Below are positions 35,601-42,046 of a stretch of DNA of 64,000 bases, piece after piece; positions within the stretch are counted from its first letter, which is position 1; each line of letters opens with the position of its first letter. The DNA lies in the NCBI GenBank assembly GCA_903813345.2, contig CAIIXF020000007.1, positions 22,369,564-22,433,563 of the forward strand, read 5' to 3'. The stretch comes from Owenia fusiformis. Its lineage: Eukaryota > Annelida > Polychaeta > Sabellida > Oweniidae. Both the position numbers and the translations under genes were made by a program. The notes under the pieces are model-generated. The model worked only from the letters and a program-made list of their open reading frames with translations, was not told the origin of the DNA and made no database searches.

Positions 35601-36867
35601 GCGGATGGATACGACAGAATGTAAAAAGGCTCAAGATGATGTAGATACAAACCAAAGTGCCAATAAGTTAATTGTGCCCACGTTGGGTCGTTCAGGGTCG
35701 CTTGATTCACTGCGAGATTTCTATGATCAAAATGACACTAGGAACTCATATACATCGAGTAATTCTGACGATGGCAGTGACTTACTCTCGAGTATAACTG
35801 CTACTTTAGATCTTAAATATAAACTCAATGGAAATAGTGCTAACACCAAGCGATCAAAATCTAGTAGTAATAGTTCTCAAAGTGCAACTAGTAAAGACAC
35901 CACTAAGAAATCATTAGCTAAACATGTGCCAATAACTGAGGAACCTGTCACAAAACAACAGGAAAAACCAACTATATGTGTTTCAAAAGAACCTAAACCT
36001 AAACTATTTCGAGACCCTAGTTTACATAGGCTTAAAAAGTCAGAGACTATTATAGGGATTGCATCTCGGTTTGAACGTCCTAGTGAACAATCGGATATTT
36101 CCCCTTGTAGAAGGGGGTCTGTACCCGTTAATTCTGACTCAAGTACTGTTTATAGGAGAAATCGAGCACGTTCAGAACCTAGGAATTATAACAAGGATAA
36201 AGACAATAAAAGTAAAACGTCTGTCGATAAAAAGTCAAACTGTCTATCTAAAGTTGATAAAACTGAGGCAAATAGACGGGAGAAAGATCTCAAACGTGAC
36301 AGTAGTTCTAGTAGTCATAGTAACCAACACAGTGTTAGCAGTAATCGTAGTGGCAGCTCTAGTGAAACAAAAGACAAACCTTCTCTAAAGACACTTACCA
36401 TAGAAAATACCTACCATAGCACATATACGCCAGTTTTTCCCAGTCCTGTCCATAACAAATCCAAGTCAGCTTCTCCGCAGGTGAAACGTAGAAAAAACAA
36501 GAAGGTTAATCGCAGGCATACTGTTGGGGGAACTAAAGACATTGATCATTTTAAGGCCCTGATGCAGGTGATCCTTCCTTCTAAAGCAGACTTAAAGCTT
36601 ACAGCCTGGGAGCGCCTAAAACCGACGCAAGAATCCCCACTCGAGGAGCACAATTTAAAATCGTGGATTCAGAAAGAGCGACTTAGGACCAGTAATCCTG
36701 ATATGTTCAGACAATTACAACAGTCTCGATCTGGAAGTATCAATGGAGACATTAACTCTAGCAATTCTAAAACCTCACCAAGTAGAAATCGTTATAGCGG
36801 GAGCGCATCTTCCAGTAATAACTGTTCTCCATCATCTAAGGGGAAAATTCTCGAATCCTCTATATGA
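2566..36867 (+). CDS. ARHGAP21/23-like: Rho GTPase-activating protein, ARHGAP21/23 family (5'-partial, 18 exons)
   Basis: The 18 exons join in one frame to give about 2166 residues and a stop at 36865-36867. Order: the last PDZ strand ([13 protein letters not shown]), a Ser/Tyr-rich linker of about 800 residues, a PH domain (about window residues 865-975, motifs [18 protein letters not shown] and [10 protein letters not shown]), a short linker, a RhoGAP domain (about 1115-1315) and a disordered tail of about 850 residues with a charged coiled coil. The arginine finger is in GIYRVPGN (Arg codon 30763-30765), followed by [13 protein letters not shown] and [12 protein letters not shown], the usual RhoGAP core. 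PDZ-PH-RhoGAP order is typical of ARHGAP21/23, which in vertebrates act on Cdc42 and RhoA at Golgi and cell junctions; that role is inferred here. Human ARHGAP21 is about 1957 residues, so this protein is at least as long. The first exons are outside the window. Family assignment is firm; one-to-one orthology with 21 or 23 is not resolved. Confidence 0.93.
2621..4152 (+). other. ARHGAP intron
   Basis: AT-rich, with no open frame or repeat family that I recognise. There is a short C run near 2676-2687. It ends in the acceptor TTTCTTTCCAG at 4142-4152. Confidence 0.6.
4153..6151 (+). CDS. ARHGAP exon: long disordered linker
   Basis: Open from the acceptor at 4152 to the donor GTGAGT at 6152; 666 codons plus one base. 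It starts [12 protein letters not shown], continuing directly from the PDZ exon. The ATG at 4114 lies in the intron and is not the start. The protein is rich in Ser, Tyr, Pro and Arg. It carries four SxEN motifs ([28 protein letters not shown], about 4578-4728) and a duplicated motif, [10 protein letters not shown] and [10 protein letters not shown] (about 5014-5113). A charged, probably helical segment ([18 protein letters not shown]) lies near 5560-5615. The reading frame continues past the donor only to a stop at 6240. Confidence 0.9.
6951..7112. repeat. 54 bp tandem repeat, 3 copies
   Basis: The phrase GAATTAGCCTCTGTGTAATC starts at 6951 and again at 7005, with a diverged copy at 7059. 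The spacing is exactly 54 bp. The third copy has decayed. Confidence 0.8.
9521..9776. repeat. ATACA/ATGCA pentanucleotide microsatellite
   Basis: About 255 bp built from ATACA with scattered ATGCA and ATATA variants and a few four-base slips. It produces several long but meaningless open frames rich in Tyr, Cys, Ile and Leu. Confidence 0.95.
10240..11248. mobile_element. Decayed mariner/IS630-type transposon with 205 bp inverted repeats
   Basis: The left end CAGTGTGTCCCAAAAAAAAG (10240) and right end TTTTTTTTGGGACACCCTG (to 11248) are inverted repeats, extending about 205 bp inward (10240-10445 and 11044-11248) at roughly 90% identity by eye. Both ends abut TA dinucleotides, as expected for Tc1/mariner insertion. 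The inside keeps a remnant of a DDE transposase. The 1009 bp length is too short for an intact autonomous element. Confidence 0.85.
10575..10902 (+). pseudogene. Mariner-type transposase C-terminal remnant
   Basis: Reading across at least two frames gives recognisable pieces: [14 protein letters not shown], then [11 protein letters not shown] around the third acidic residue of the DDE triad, then [22 protein letters not shown] and a C-terminal GGHVEGH. An extra base around 10704 moves the WGYLK motif into another frame. The N-terminal helix-turn-helix and the first catalytic Asp are absent. It cannot encode an active enzyme. Confidence 0.8.
12991..13194 (+). other. Orphan 67-codon open frame, acidic, possible MIB/HERC2-like fragment
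   Basis: The frame encodes a strongly acidic stretch followed by [20 protein letters not shown]. That last part resembles the strand pattern 'V.V.WD.G....Y' of MIB/HERC2 domains. It lies inside an intron on the same strand, has a stop just upstream in frame, and has no clear splice sites joining it to the host gene in phase. It may be a captured gene fragment or chance. Confidence 0.25.
14193..14324 (+). CDS. ARHGAP exon: linker, phase 1/1
   Basis: The acceptor TTTTACAAG ends at 14192 and the donor GTTGGT begins at 14325. The first two bases complete a Leu codon with the T carried from the previous exon. It reads [20 protein letters not shown] and on to FNSMLEG. At 132 nt it can be skipped without changing frame. 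Confidence 0.75.
14325..15343 (+). other. ARHGAP intron
   Basis: AT-rich, no gene seen. A run of GTACCACA/CACATGT-type short repeats lies around 14360-14560. Confidence 0.55.
15344..15391 (+). CDS. ARHGAP 48 nt microexon, phase 1/1
   Basis: The acceptor TTTACAG ends at 15343 and the donor GTGAGA begins at 15392. It encodes [16 protein letters not shown]. The frame joins both neighbours. The acceptor is CAGCAG, so a NAGNAG choice could add or drop one residue. Confidence 0.6.
15392..18694 (+). other. ARHGAP intron
   Basis: AT-rich with no supported gene. It includes TATATA-rich runs (16835-16865, 17895-17910) and TAATTATTATTTTG stretches around 17700-17830. A truncated copy of the GTCTGATTTTATT-type repeat, related to the element at 39425, lies near 18235-18410. 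Confidence 0.55.
18235..18410. repeat. Truncated copy of the 39425-type repeat family
   Basis: The segment reads GACTCAAATACCAGTTGTCT and then a GATTTTATTGAAAT stretch, closely matching the opening of the element at 39425 (AACTCAAATACCGTTTGCCT). It ends near AAAATGGCTGC, the motif repeated in the full elements. Both outer ends are missing. Confidence 0.5.
18695..18808 (+). CDS. ARHGAP exon: linker, phase 1/1
   Basis: The acceptor CTGTTGCAG ends at 18694 and the donor GTGAGT begins at 18809. It reads [16 protein letters not shown] and ends RQQRPQ. It is 114 nt and frame-neutral if skipped. Low-complexity Ser/Thr/Pro composition matches the rest of the linker. Confidence 0.75.
18809..19142 (+). 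other. ARHGAP intron
   Basis: A short AT-rich intron with nothing recognisable in it. Confidence 0.6.
19143..19269 (+). CDS. ARHGAP exon: linker before PH domain
   Basis: The acceptor CTTCCAG ends at 19142 and the donor GTAAGT begins at 19270. It reads [20 protein letters not shown] and ends AEPEQA. It enters in phase 1 and leaves in phase 2, and the single base supplied by the next exon completes Ala. Confidence 0.85.
19479..19846. mobile_element. Small inverted-repeat (MITE-like) element, 368 bp
   Basis: The left end AGGGTAGTCAGATT is the reverse complement of the right end AATCTGACTACCCT. The interior is AT-rich and has no coding capacity. No clear target duplication was seen. Confidence 0.55.
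20158..20275. mobile_element. TAGTCTAGCTACAAGCC MITE, copy 1
   Basis: It opens TAGTCTAGCTACAAGCCC and closes GGCTTGTAGCTGTACTA, which are near inverted repeats. It contains C-rich and G-rich runs that can pair. The family recurs at 20285 and 43320. Confidence 0.65.
20285..20385. mobile_element. TAGTCTAGCTACAAGCC MITE, copy 2
   Basis: It opens TAGTCTGCTATAAGCCCC and closes GGCTTGTAGCTAGGCCA. It is about 10 bp downstream of copy 1 and shares its interior (CCCACTACTTGACTACAT). Confidence 0.6.
21129..21365. repeat. Left inverted arm of the 3.3 kb foldback element
   Basis: The sequence from TCACTGGGGGGTATCGTGAT to CTCACTATTGATGCA is the inverted counterpart of 23957-24199. Only scattered mismatches and short indels separate them. 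Confidence 0.85.
22197..22909. repeat. Three hairpin modules inside the foldback element
   Basis: Copies at about 22197-22380, 22568-22722 and 22745-22909 share GGACTAACA, CAATTG, GACCTCTC, CGGTATACAATTTTGCC and GGTTGACCTC-type phrases. Each copy is itself an imperfect palindrome, with TATACCTCGACTGTAAAC answered by GTTTACAGTGTCGGTATAC. Copies 2 and 3 are closest to each other. Confidence 0.7.
23957..24199. repeat. Right inverted arm of the 3.3 kb foldback element
   Basis: This is the reverse complement of 21129-21365 apart from a few substitutions and small indels. It ends at CCAGTGA. Confidence 0.85.
24684..24735. repeat. GTTCT pentanucleotide microsatellite
   Basis: A run of GTTCT units with GTATT variants, inside the intron and about 150 bp before the next exon. 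Confidence 0.85.
24889..24955 (+). CDS. ARHGAP exon: basic motif before PH domain
   Basis: The acceptor ATGTTTCAG ends at 24888 and the donor GTATGT begins at 24956. It reads [22 protein letters not shown]. The [10 protein letters not shown] part is basic and aromatic and is a conserved lead-in to the PH domain in this family. It leaves in phase 0. Confidence 0.88.
24956..26243 (+). other. ARHGAP intron, mostly minisatellite
   Basis: Three quarters of this intron is the 21 bp minisatellite at 25086-26055. The flanks are unique AT-rich sequence. Long open frames here on both strands come from the repeat alone. Confidence 0.85.
25086..26055. repeat. 21 bp minisatellite, about 46 units, with a 357 bp higher-order period
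   Basis: The unit is about GTGCAGGTATACTGGTGTCAT. Variants include GGCATAC, CTGCAGG, GTGTAAT and GCAAGTATATTAG. The rare GCAAGTATATTAG pair starting at 25221 recurs at 25578, exactly 357 bp (17 units) later, so blocks of units have been duplicated. Because 21 is a multiple of three, the array is open in several frames on both strands. Confidence 0.97.
26244..26441 (+). CDS. ARHGAP exon: PH domain, first half
   Basis: The acceptor TTTCATAG ends at 26243 and the donor GTGAGG begins at 26442; 66 codons in phase 0. It begins [11 protein letters not shown] and ends with the PH strands [20 protein letters not shown]. The Trp-x-x-x-Phe/Tyr-x-Val pattern is typical of a PH first sheet. Confidence 0.93.
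26442..26749 (+). other. ARHGAP intron
   Basis: A short AT-rich intron with a CATA microsatellite run at about 26495-26515. Nothing else was seen. Confidence 0.7.
26750..26947 (+). CDS. ARHGAP exon: PH domain, second half
   Basis: The acceptor AATTTCAG ends at 26749 and the donor GTGAGT begins at 26948; 66 codons in phase 0. It contains [20 protein letters not shown] and the closing PH helix with [10 protein letters not shown]. This matches the second half of the ARHGAP21/23 PH domain, which binds phosphoinositides and Arf1 in vertebrates. Confidence 0.94.
26948..28202 (+). other. ARHGAP intron
   Basis: AT-rich, with an ATTT microsatellite at about 27480-27505. No other exon was supported. 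Confidence 0.6.
28203..28286 (+). CDS. ARHGAP possible 84 nt cassette exon
   Basis: The acceptor TTTGAACAG ends at 28202. The donor GTAGTT at 28287 is weak. The 28 codons read [20 protein letters not shown] and end KFKKSVQ, which looks like a small amphipathic segment. Both borders are phase 0, so the exon can be included or left out with no frame change. I do not know a counterpart in vertebrate ARHGAP21/23. Confidence 0.5.
28287..29682 (+). other. ARHGAP intron with a hAT-like MITE
   Basis: AT-rich. It contains the inverted-repeat element at 28694-28944. No other feature was recognised. Confidence 0.6.
28694..28944. mobile_element. GGGGCGTAGCCAG-type MITE, 251 bp
   Basis: The left end CAGCAAAGCCGTAGCCAGG and the right end CTGGCTACGCCCCTG are inverted repeats. 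CAGGGGCGTAGCCAG ends are common in hAT-like non-autonomous elements of invertebrates. I saw no clean 8 bp target duplication. A partial end of the same kind (CAGGGGCGTACCAAG) lies at about 37401. Confidence 0.6.
29683..29881 (+). CDS. ARHGAP exon: PH-RhoGAP linker
   Basis: The acceptor TATTTTCCAG ends at 29682 and the donor GTATTA begins at 29882. It reads [15 protein letters not shown] and then a Lys/Pro/Ser-rich stretch ending HKKNAP. The NTDLI(I/S)R segment matches the position just after the PH domain in vertebrate members. It leaves in phase 1. Confidence 0.85.
30020..30205. repeat. AT-rich minisatellite abutting an exon
   Basis: Units of about 24-28 bp read ACAATAAGTTTGTGTAAATATG and, further on, AATAAGTTGGTGGAAATATG. 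The array stops about 15 bp before the exon at 30220, so it overlaps the likely branch-point region. Confidence 0.85.
30220..30392 (+). CDS. ARHGAP exon: lead-in to RhoGAP domain
   Basis: The acceptor CTTTCAG ends at 30219 and the donor GTATAT begins at 30393. It includes [18 protein letters not shown] and ends with [16 protein letters not shown], the 'F.V.L..CP' motif that opens RhoGAP domains. It leaves in phase 0. Confidence 0.92.
30393..30690 (+). other. ARHGAP intron
   Basis: AT-rich, nothing recognisable. Confidence 0.7.
30691..30816 (+). CDS. ARHGAP exon: RhoGAP core with arginine finger
   Basis: The acceptor TATTGCAG ends at 30690 and the donor GTAAGA begins at 30817; 42 codons in phase 0. 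It reads [20 protein letters not shown] followed by VGIYRVPGN. The Arg of GIYRVPGN (codon 30763-30765) is the catalytic arginine finger that enters the GTPase active site. Confidence 0.96.
30817..31404 (+). other. ARHGAP intron
   Basis: AT-rich, no feature recognised. Confidence 0.65.
31405..31513 (+). CDS. ARHGAP exon: RhoGAP core
   Basis: The acceptor TATTTCAG ends at 31404 and the donor GTATGT begins at 31514. It contains [20 protein letters not shown], the Lys-Arg helix of RhoGAP that contacts the G protein. It leaves in phase 1. Confidence 0.96.
31514..32043 (+). other. ARHGAP intron
   Basis: It contains three short tandem copies of GGTGCATTGTTGTGAATAG-like sequence at about 31528-31576. 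The rest is AT-rich with nothing recognised. Confidence 0.65.
32044..32207 (+). CDS. ARHGAP exon: RhoGAP core
   Basis: The acceptor AATTTCAG ends at 32043 and the donor GTGCAT begins at 32208. It reads [20 protein letters not shown] and then [20 protein letters not shown], the central RhoGAP helices. It leaves in phase 0. Confidence 0.95.
32208..32662 (+). other. ARHGAP intron
   Basis: AT-rich, no feature recognised. Confidence 0.65.
32663..32788 (+). CDS. ARHGAP exon: RhoGAP core, Asn motif
   Basis: The acceptor ATATTCAG ends at 32662 and the donor GTAAGT begins at 32789; 42 codons in phase 0. It reads [20 protein letters not shown] and ends KIIESIIQH. The N-L-A-x-V-F-G-P motif carries the conserved Asn of RhoGAP domains. 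Confidence 0.96.
32789..33721 (+). other. ARHGAP intron with tandem repeat
   Basis: About half of it is a tandem repeat (33166-33620). The first part is AT-rich with a duplicated GAGTGACGAGAAATA phrase (32857, 32902). Confidence 0.7.
33166..33620. repeat. About 50 bp tandem repeat, some 9 copies
   Basis: Units run roughly GGCCATTATTGTACAATGG, TTGTGTAATTCAGG, CCTTATTTTAGCCCTAA. Unit length varies from about 47 to 65 bp through internal slips. It lies in an intron about 100 bp before the next exon. Confidence 0.9.
33722..33830 (+). CDS. ARHGAP exon: end of RhoGAP domain
   Basis: The acceptor TTTTGTAG ends at 33721 and the donor GTATGG begins at 33831. It begins [19 protein letters not shown]; the (D/N)EWFF motif closes the RhoGAP fold in ARHGAP21/23. 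It leaves in phase 1. Confidence 0.93.
33831..34393 (+). other. ARHGAP intron with pogo-like MITE
   Basis: About half is the MITE at 33964-34246. The remainder is AT-rich. Confidence 0.7.
33964..34246. mobile_element. Pogo/Tigger-like MITE with internal tandem GAACACTTCTCAATAT
   Basis: It opens CAGTGAAACCTGTATATCTG and closes with AATTCAGATTAGACAGATTT, inverted relatives of each other. Inside are about eight copies of a 15-16 bp unit, AATATGAACACTTCTC. The same start sequence occurs at 456 and 38081. Confidence 0.65.
34394..36867 (+). CDS. ARHGAP terminal exon: disordered C-terminal tail
   Basis: The acceptor TTTTTCAG ends at 34393. The incoming G completes Asp, and 824 codons follow to the TGA at 36865. 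The start [20 protein letters not shown] matches the segment after RhoGAP in the family. A charged helix (about 34990-35165, [20 protein letters not shown] and on) predicts a coiled coil. The rest is Ser-rich and disordered. Near the end are [27 protein letters not shown] and [18 protein letters not shown], which resemble the conserved C-terminal motif of vertebrate members. The ATG at 36743 and antisense frames are shadows. Confidence 0.94.
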
Positions 36868-37029
36868 GATATACTTCTTTGTTGAGTTTATTAGAATAGA
36901 ATTGAGTAAAACAATTGTTAGTTCAGTTTTACTAAATACAATGCTCCTTTGCCAACTAATCTATATGTCCTGAAAATGACTTGTCAAACAAATGTATTTA
37001 ATAACTTGTATGGATATATATAATTTCGG

Positions 37030-37092
37030 AAACATTGTGTATCACACATCATTGTGTATCACACATCATTGTGTGTCACACATCATTGTGTA
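37030..37092. repeat. 20 bp tandem repeat, 3 copies, in the ARHGAP 3' UTR
   Basis: The unit CATTGTGTATCACACATCAT is repeated three times with one change. It contains the inverted words TGTGTATCACACA, so it can form small hairpins. Confidence 0.85.
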
Positions 37093-38080
37093 TAATATTA
37101 TTATGACATCATCTTGTTGACCAAGATAATGAATGAAATTAAGAATTCAATTAATAATTATAATATATAACAATTTAGTTTTATTTGAAATTTGGATCCA
37201 TAATAGCTATAAGATGTTTATTTTACTGATACACTGACATAACGAGGTGTATTTGTCATGTAAAATTTTTACATTGTATTGTTTGGATGACAGCAAAATG
37301 TTAAATGTGATGAGATAGCAGAGTTGCAATTGCAAAGAGGGAGAACCAGCCATTTCCCCCCACACCAATTATTTTTCAAAATTTTAGAATCTTGACTAAT
37401 CAGGGGCGTACCAAGAAAACTTTTGCTAGGCTGTTGCCTTGCATGCTCATGCCTGGCAACGTTCATGACTAATTATTTGGCCTCACATTGTTATTGCATT
37501 TTCCTCTAAATTCACTGAGACGATGTTTGTTACTTGTTTTACCATCTGAGTAAAGATGGCGTAACAGATTTGCAAATAATGTGCCCTCTTAAGCTCAACT
37601 TTATCGTCACTCTTCAAATTCGTGATAGTTCTTTGAGCCTTTATCCAATCAAATATTCTGAAAATCAAAACACTACATTTTCTTATATTCATTTCACGTT
37701 TAAACTCCCATAAAGTCTACGAAAGCTAAACCTGTAATAGTTAAAGGGACATGTGACTGAAAAGCTGGAGAAGGTTCAGAGTCATTTACATTTTAACATG
37801 TCTGCTTCTCTCTCTTTAAAGCGCCTTGTAGCCGAATATTACTGTGGAGTTTTGAATTTGGTGACATCTTTTGAGATGTACCACGTGCTTTTAGTAATTA
37901 AAAAGTTCAAAGTTTAATGTGAGTTGTATATTTTAGTTTTTAAGAATGTACATTTTTATATATGTATATAAGGCGCCTGTGATCCCAATAGCTCTACAGG
38001 AATCTACCCTGAGTTGTTATATTGAAAGATAATATGTTTATATTCTGTTAACAGGGTCAGGCATACATATTGTGCAAATA

Positions 38081-38358
38081 CAGTGAAACCTGTAAAGTGG
38101 AACACCTCTACAAGTGGAACACTTTTTAGTCCCAAGACCAATTGACCTCTTGTTAAATGAACCTCTGTAAGTGGAACACCTCCCAAGTGGAACAGTTTTT
38201 AGAGGTACCAAAGGCGTATTGGCAAATCCTGTGCAAGTGGAATGCGTTTGTATGTGGCACTAAAGTGTTCCACTTGGAACAAAGGTTCATTTAATTCAAA
38301 CATTAAGTCAGTGGATCGTGGGACTTGAAGTATTGCACCTCCAGAGGTGATTTTACTG
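38081..38358. mobile_element. Pogo/Tigger-like MITE, 278 bp
   Basis: It opens CAGTGAAACCTGTAAAGTGG and closes GGTGATTTTACTG, with a TA dinucleotide on each side. The interior repeats AAGTGGAACACC. It has no coding capacity. Confidence 0.75.
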
Positions 38359-38693
38359 TACTATTTAACACAAATGCTCTCTGAATAGAAATATTATTAT
38401 AAGGCAATTGTCAGTATATTGTTTAGCCTGGCTGTATCACATGCTTAATGTTCTTCAATGTTTGTGAAATTAATTTAAGGATGAAATGTAGTTTGAGGAA
38501 TTTAATAATGTATTAAATTATTTATATGGAAAGTCACTGTTTATCTATCGGTACATGAATTTAGTGTACATTATTAAGCAGTTTTTCTTAAACTCAGAAG
38601 GTGCATTTTAATAATAATATTCATAGTTTATGGTTTTAAATGAGATGATTGACTGTTCTAGAATTTGAATATTGGATATATCTGAATGTTTGT

Positions 38694-38699
38694 ATTAAA
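38694..38699 (+). promoter_or_regulatory. Possible poly(A) signal (ATTAAA) for the ARHGAP gene
   Basis: ATTAAA lies 1.8 kb after the stop and is followed by a T/G-rich stretch (GAGATTTTTGTATG). Similar hexamers occur nearby, so this is only a candidate. Confidence 0.25.
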
Positions 38700-38762
38700 A
38701 GTTCAAATATTATTGAGATTTTTGTATGATCGCTGGTTTCGTATTGTATAATGATAAGGACA

Positions 38763-38813
38763 AGGGGTGTCCCAGAACTTTAGAGAAAATCTTTTAACTT
38801 CTTGGACACCCCT
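38763..38813. repeat. Short hairpin, AGGGGTGTCC inverted
   Basis: AGGGGTGTCC at 38763 is answered by GGACACCCCT at 38804. The sequence next to it resembles a mariner end, so this may be a tiny remnant. Confidence 0.45.
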
Positions 38814-39424
38814 CATTCAACATTAGTCAAAATACAGGGTGATGTGCATTTTCAGAATGATGGTGTACTGGATAGAAGAGCAGTGATACTTGTTCACTGT
38901 ATAAGACTGGACCAAGTATTTATTTAAATGTTCAAAGGAACATTCAGTACACTTCAAAACTAATCTAAATCACAACACTATGGAGTTATGTAACGCTCAA
39001 TGTATGTCAATTTTTCATTAATTTCGATGTGTACTGTAGTGTTTTATGTAGTCGAGAAATAGCACACATTGACGTGCTTTTAAAACCCAGGTCTTCATAT
39101 AGCTGTTTGCCTGGGAAAATATTGAATGTTTTATATTGAAATAAGGAGTGAAAGTTAGTTGGTATTTAATTGTTTAATTGCAAGTATTAAAAAAAGCAAT
39201 AATTCCAACAAATTTGATGCTGTTTTGTTCATTTTTGTCATTTTGGCACACCTAGAGTAATTATATATGCCACCCACCCATTGGACATTGAACAAATTAT
39301 AAAGAGAACTTTATATACTTAAAGCATGAGGAGCCATTGTCAGTGTCAACCTGTTGTGGTATCCTCTCTCATGTCCTCATCTGACCCTATGTGAGTAATG
39401 AAACTGAGAAACTGTTATTACTTA

Positions 39425-40643
39425 TTATCCCATCGAACAAAGTTCGGAGGGATATAAGGAACGCCTATACACCGTACATCCGTCTGTCTGTCTGGGCAAT
39501 AACTCAAATACCGTTTGCCTGATTTTGTTCATATTTTGTACACATATACCCAATTGGGGTAGAAGTTCTGCTTGAAAACCGATTTTCAAAATTTTTTTAT
39601 TTTTTATGCCAATTTTACAGTAATTTAGGCACTGCATATACAACTGTTATAGCAATATGTTTTAAATGTAAAAAAGTTATATAGGACATTGATTAAGCTA
39701 GAAATGTAAAAACAGAAGAAATACATGGCAGCCATCTTGAAAAATGGCTGCCTTTGCACGTCATTTTACGCTTTTTGCTGTAACTTGAAAAGTAGTGGAG
39801 CGATTTTGTTCATATTTGGTATGTGAATACTTTGGTAGTATTTTTAGGTGTGTTATTTATTTTGGTAGCATTTTTACGTGTGTTATTTAACACTTTTTAC
39901 TATAAGTCAAAAAGTAGTAGAGCGATTTTGTTCATATTTTATATGTGAATACTATAAGCATGGCACACTGTCTTATGACACTTTGGGTAGTAGGTGGCCA
40001 TTTTGAAAAATGGCCACCATTTTTACCATAACTTGAAAAGTAGTGGAGCGATTTTGTTCATATTTGATATGTGAATACTAATGAGCCTTGCACACTGTCT
40101 CATGACACTTTGCGTAGTAGGTGGCCATTTTAAAAATGGCTGTCATTTTTACATTTTTTACTATAACTCGAAAAGTATTGGAGCGATTTTGTTCATATTT
40201 GATATGTGAATACTTTAAGCATGGCACATTGTCTAGTAAAACTTTGGGGAGTAGTTGGCCATTTTGAAAAATGCCCACCATTTTTAAGTGTGTTATTTTA
40301 CATTTCTTATTATAATTCAAAAAGTAATAGAGCGATTTTGTTCATATTTGATATGTGAATCCTTGTAAGAATTGCATCCTGTCTTATGACATTTTGGGTA
40401 GTAGGCGGCCATTTTAAAAAATGGCCAGCATTTACATGTAAATGTGTGTGATTTTTTAAAAATTTTCTTTGTGGCTACTTAAAAGCATATTACTTCTTGT
40501 ACTTCTTGTCTTCATTTTGAAAATGGTGGCCTTTCTTATGGGTGTTATTTTACGATATTTGCTATATATTTTGTTTGTCAGCCATGCCAGCCATTTCTGT
40601 TCGATGGGATTTGCTACGCTTTGGCATTGCCGTTGTTCTGGTT
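39425..40643. mobile_element. Repeat element A1: GATGGGAT ends, tandem palindromic body
   Basis: It opens TTATCCCATCGAACAAAGTT and ends TTCGATGGGATTTGCTACGC followed by GTTGTTCTGGTT, so its ends are inverted. The body has about five units of 125-150 bp with AAAAGTAGTGGAGCGATTTT and palindromes such as GGCCATTTTGAAAAATGGCC. Related copies lie at 46819 and 62319. No coding region was seen. Confidence 0.7.
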
Positions 40644-42046
40644 AACTCTGTCAACCCAGTATCCTGAACCTTGTATAGGATAATCTACATATATATTCAT
40701 GGTCACTAGCGACTACATGTATTTAGAAAGGGCAAGGTATCTCTGAGGGCCATACTTCCCATCAAACTATTGTTATACTTCAAAGGCTACCCTGGTTTTT
40801 GATCAAGTCTTCAATCCCATCCAGCAACAAAAACTACAGAGGTTCTGTGATCATAGCACTTGATTATAAAACAAACGAAGAATATATGCATTCACTCTTA
40901 TATGTATTTATCTAATCTTTAATGAAATAACAAATAAAATGGAAATCTGGTGGCAAACATAGCACAAATATAAACACTTCAATTTTTGATCTTCTACTTT
41001 TGTCTATGTCAGATGAATATAATATATAACATACATTTTTTAAATTTAGAAAATCATCAGTGATTCAAAGAGAAAAACATAATTTTCATTTCAATACAAT
41101 GAAATGAGGTGACCAATGCTTACAAGTATCAGTACAGTATTCTACTATTTTCACTGGATAATGGTTACATTATCACATTGATTCTAAAAAAAGTTTATAT
41201 CCAATGTGTAAGTTACACATCATTATGAAGTAAAAACAGTTATTAGCTTTTTAATGCCGCAATAATTATAAAATAATGGGTTAAATGGGTTCCAATACTT
41301 ATCATCTATATTGTGGATACAATTAACACTTATGCATCAATATCCATCTGATAATGGGTACAATAAAGTATCTAATATAACAGAAAAATATCAAGATCTC
41401 TCTTCAATAATGGATACAACATACCAAATACTCCAATGGATACAATAACATATAAATAGATTCAATATTATATGAATTGCACTCTCATTTGGATAATGGA
41501 TAAAATGTGATCTATTTAACTTTCTTCTCTAAATACACTCTAAGTACACTGTAAATGACAATTATTGTTTTTCTGGAGTGATCATATCAGTGATCTCCCC
41601 AGCATTAAAGCAAGTGGGCGCATCACCCATCTGAGATTTTTTAAAAACATCCTTGTACCCACGTCCCACATGAAAATCCATTTGGACCCACTTGAAAATG
41701 AGAAAAATCATGAAAAATAGGCATATGTTGGCCAATTTTGGTCTGAATTGTGAAATAAGAATTTTACACCCAATTGAGAAAAAATCCTGTGGAGACCACT
41801 GCATATTATTACAAATATATTTAGTATAATTAACCTAAAGTGATTACTCGAGTAAAACAAGGCAAATATAGCGAGATCACTCCAAAATATCTAAACATTT
41901 TAACATTTTGAGCCTCTTTATGTATAGCTACTTTTGTTGGGTTGATCTGTCTTAACACATCCTCATGAGATGAAAAACACGAAATAAGGTCTAAAACAGG
42001 CTTTCAAAAAATATTGATTTGGTTATAGTTATGTACTGCAAATGAT

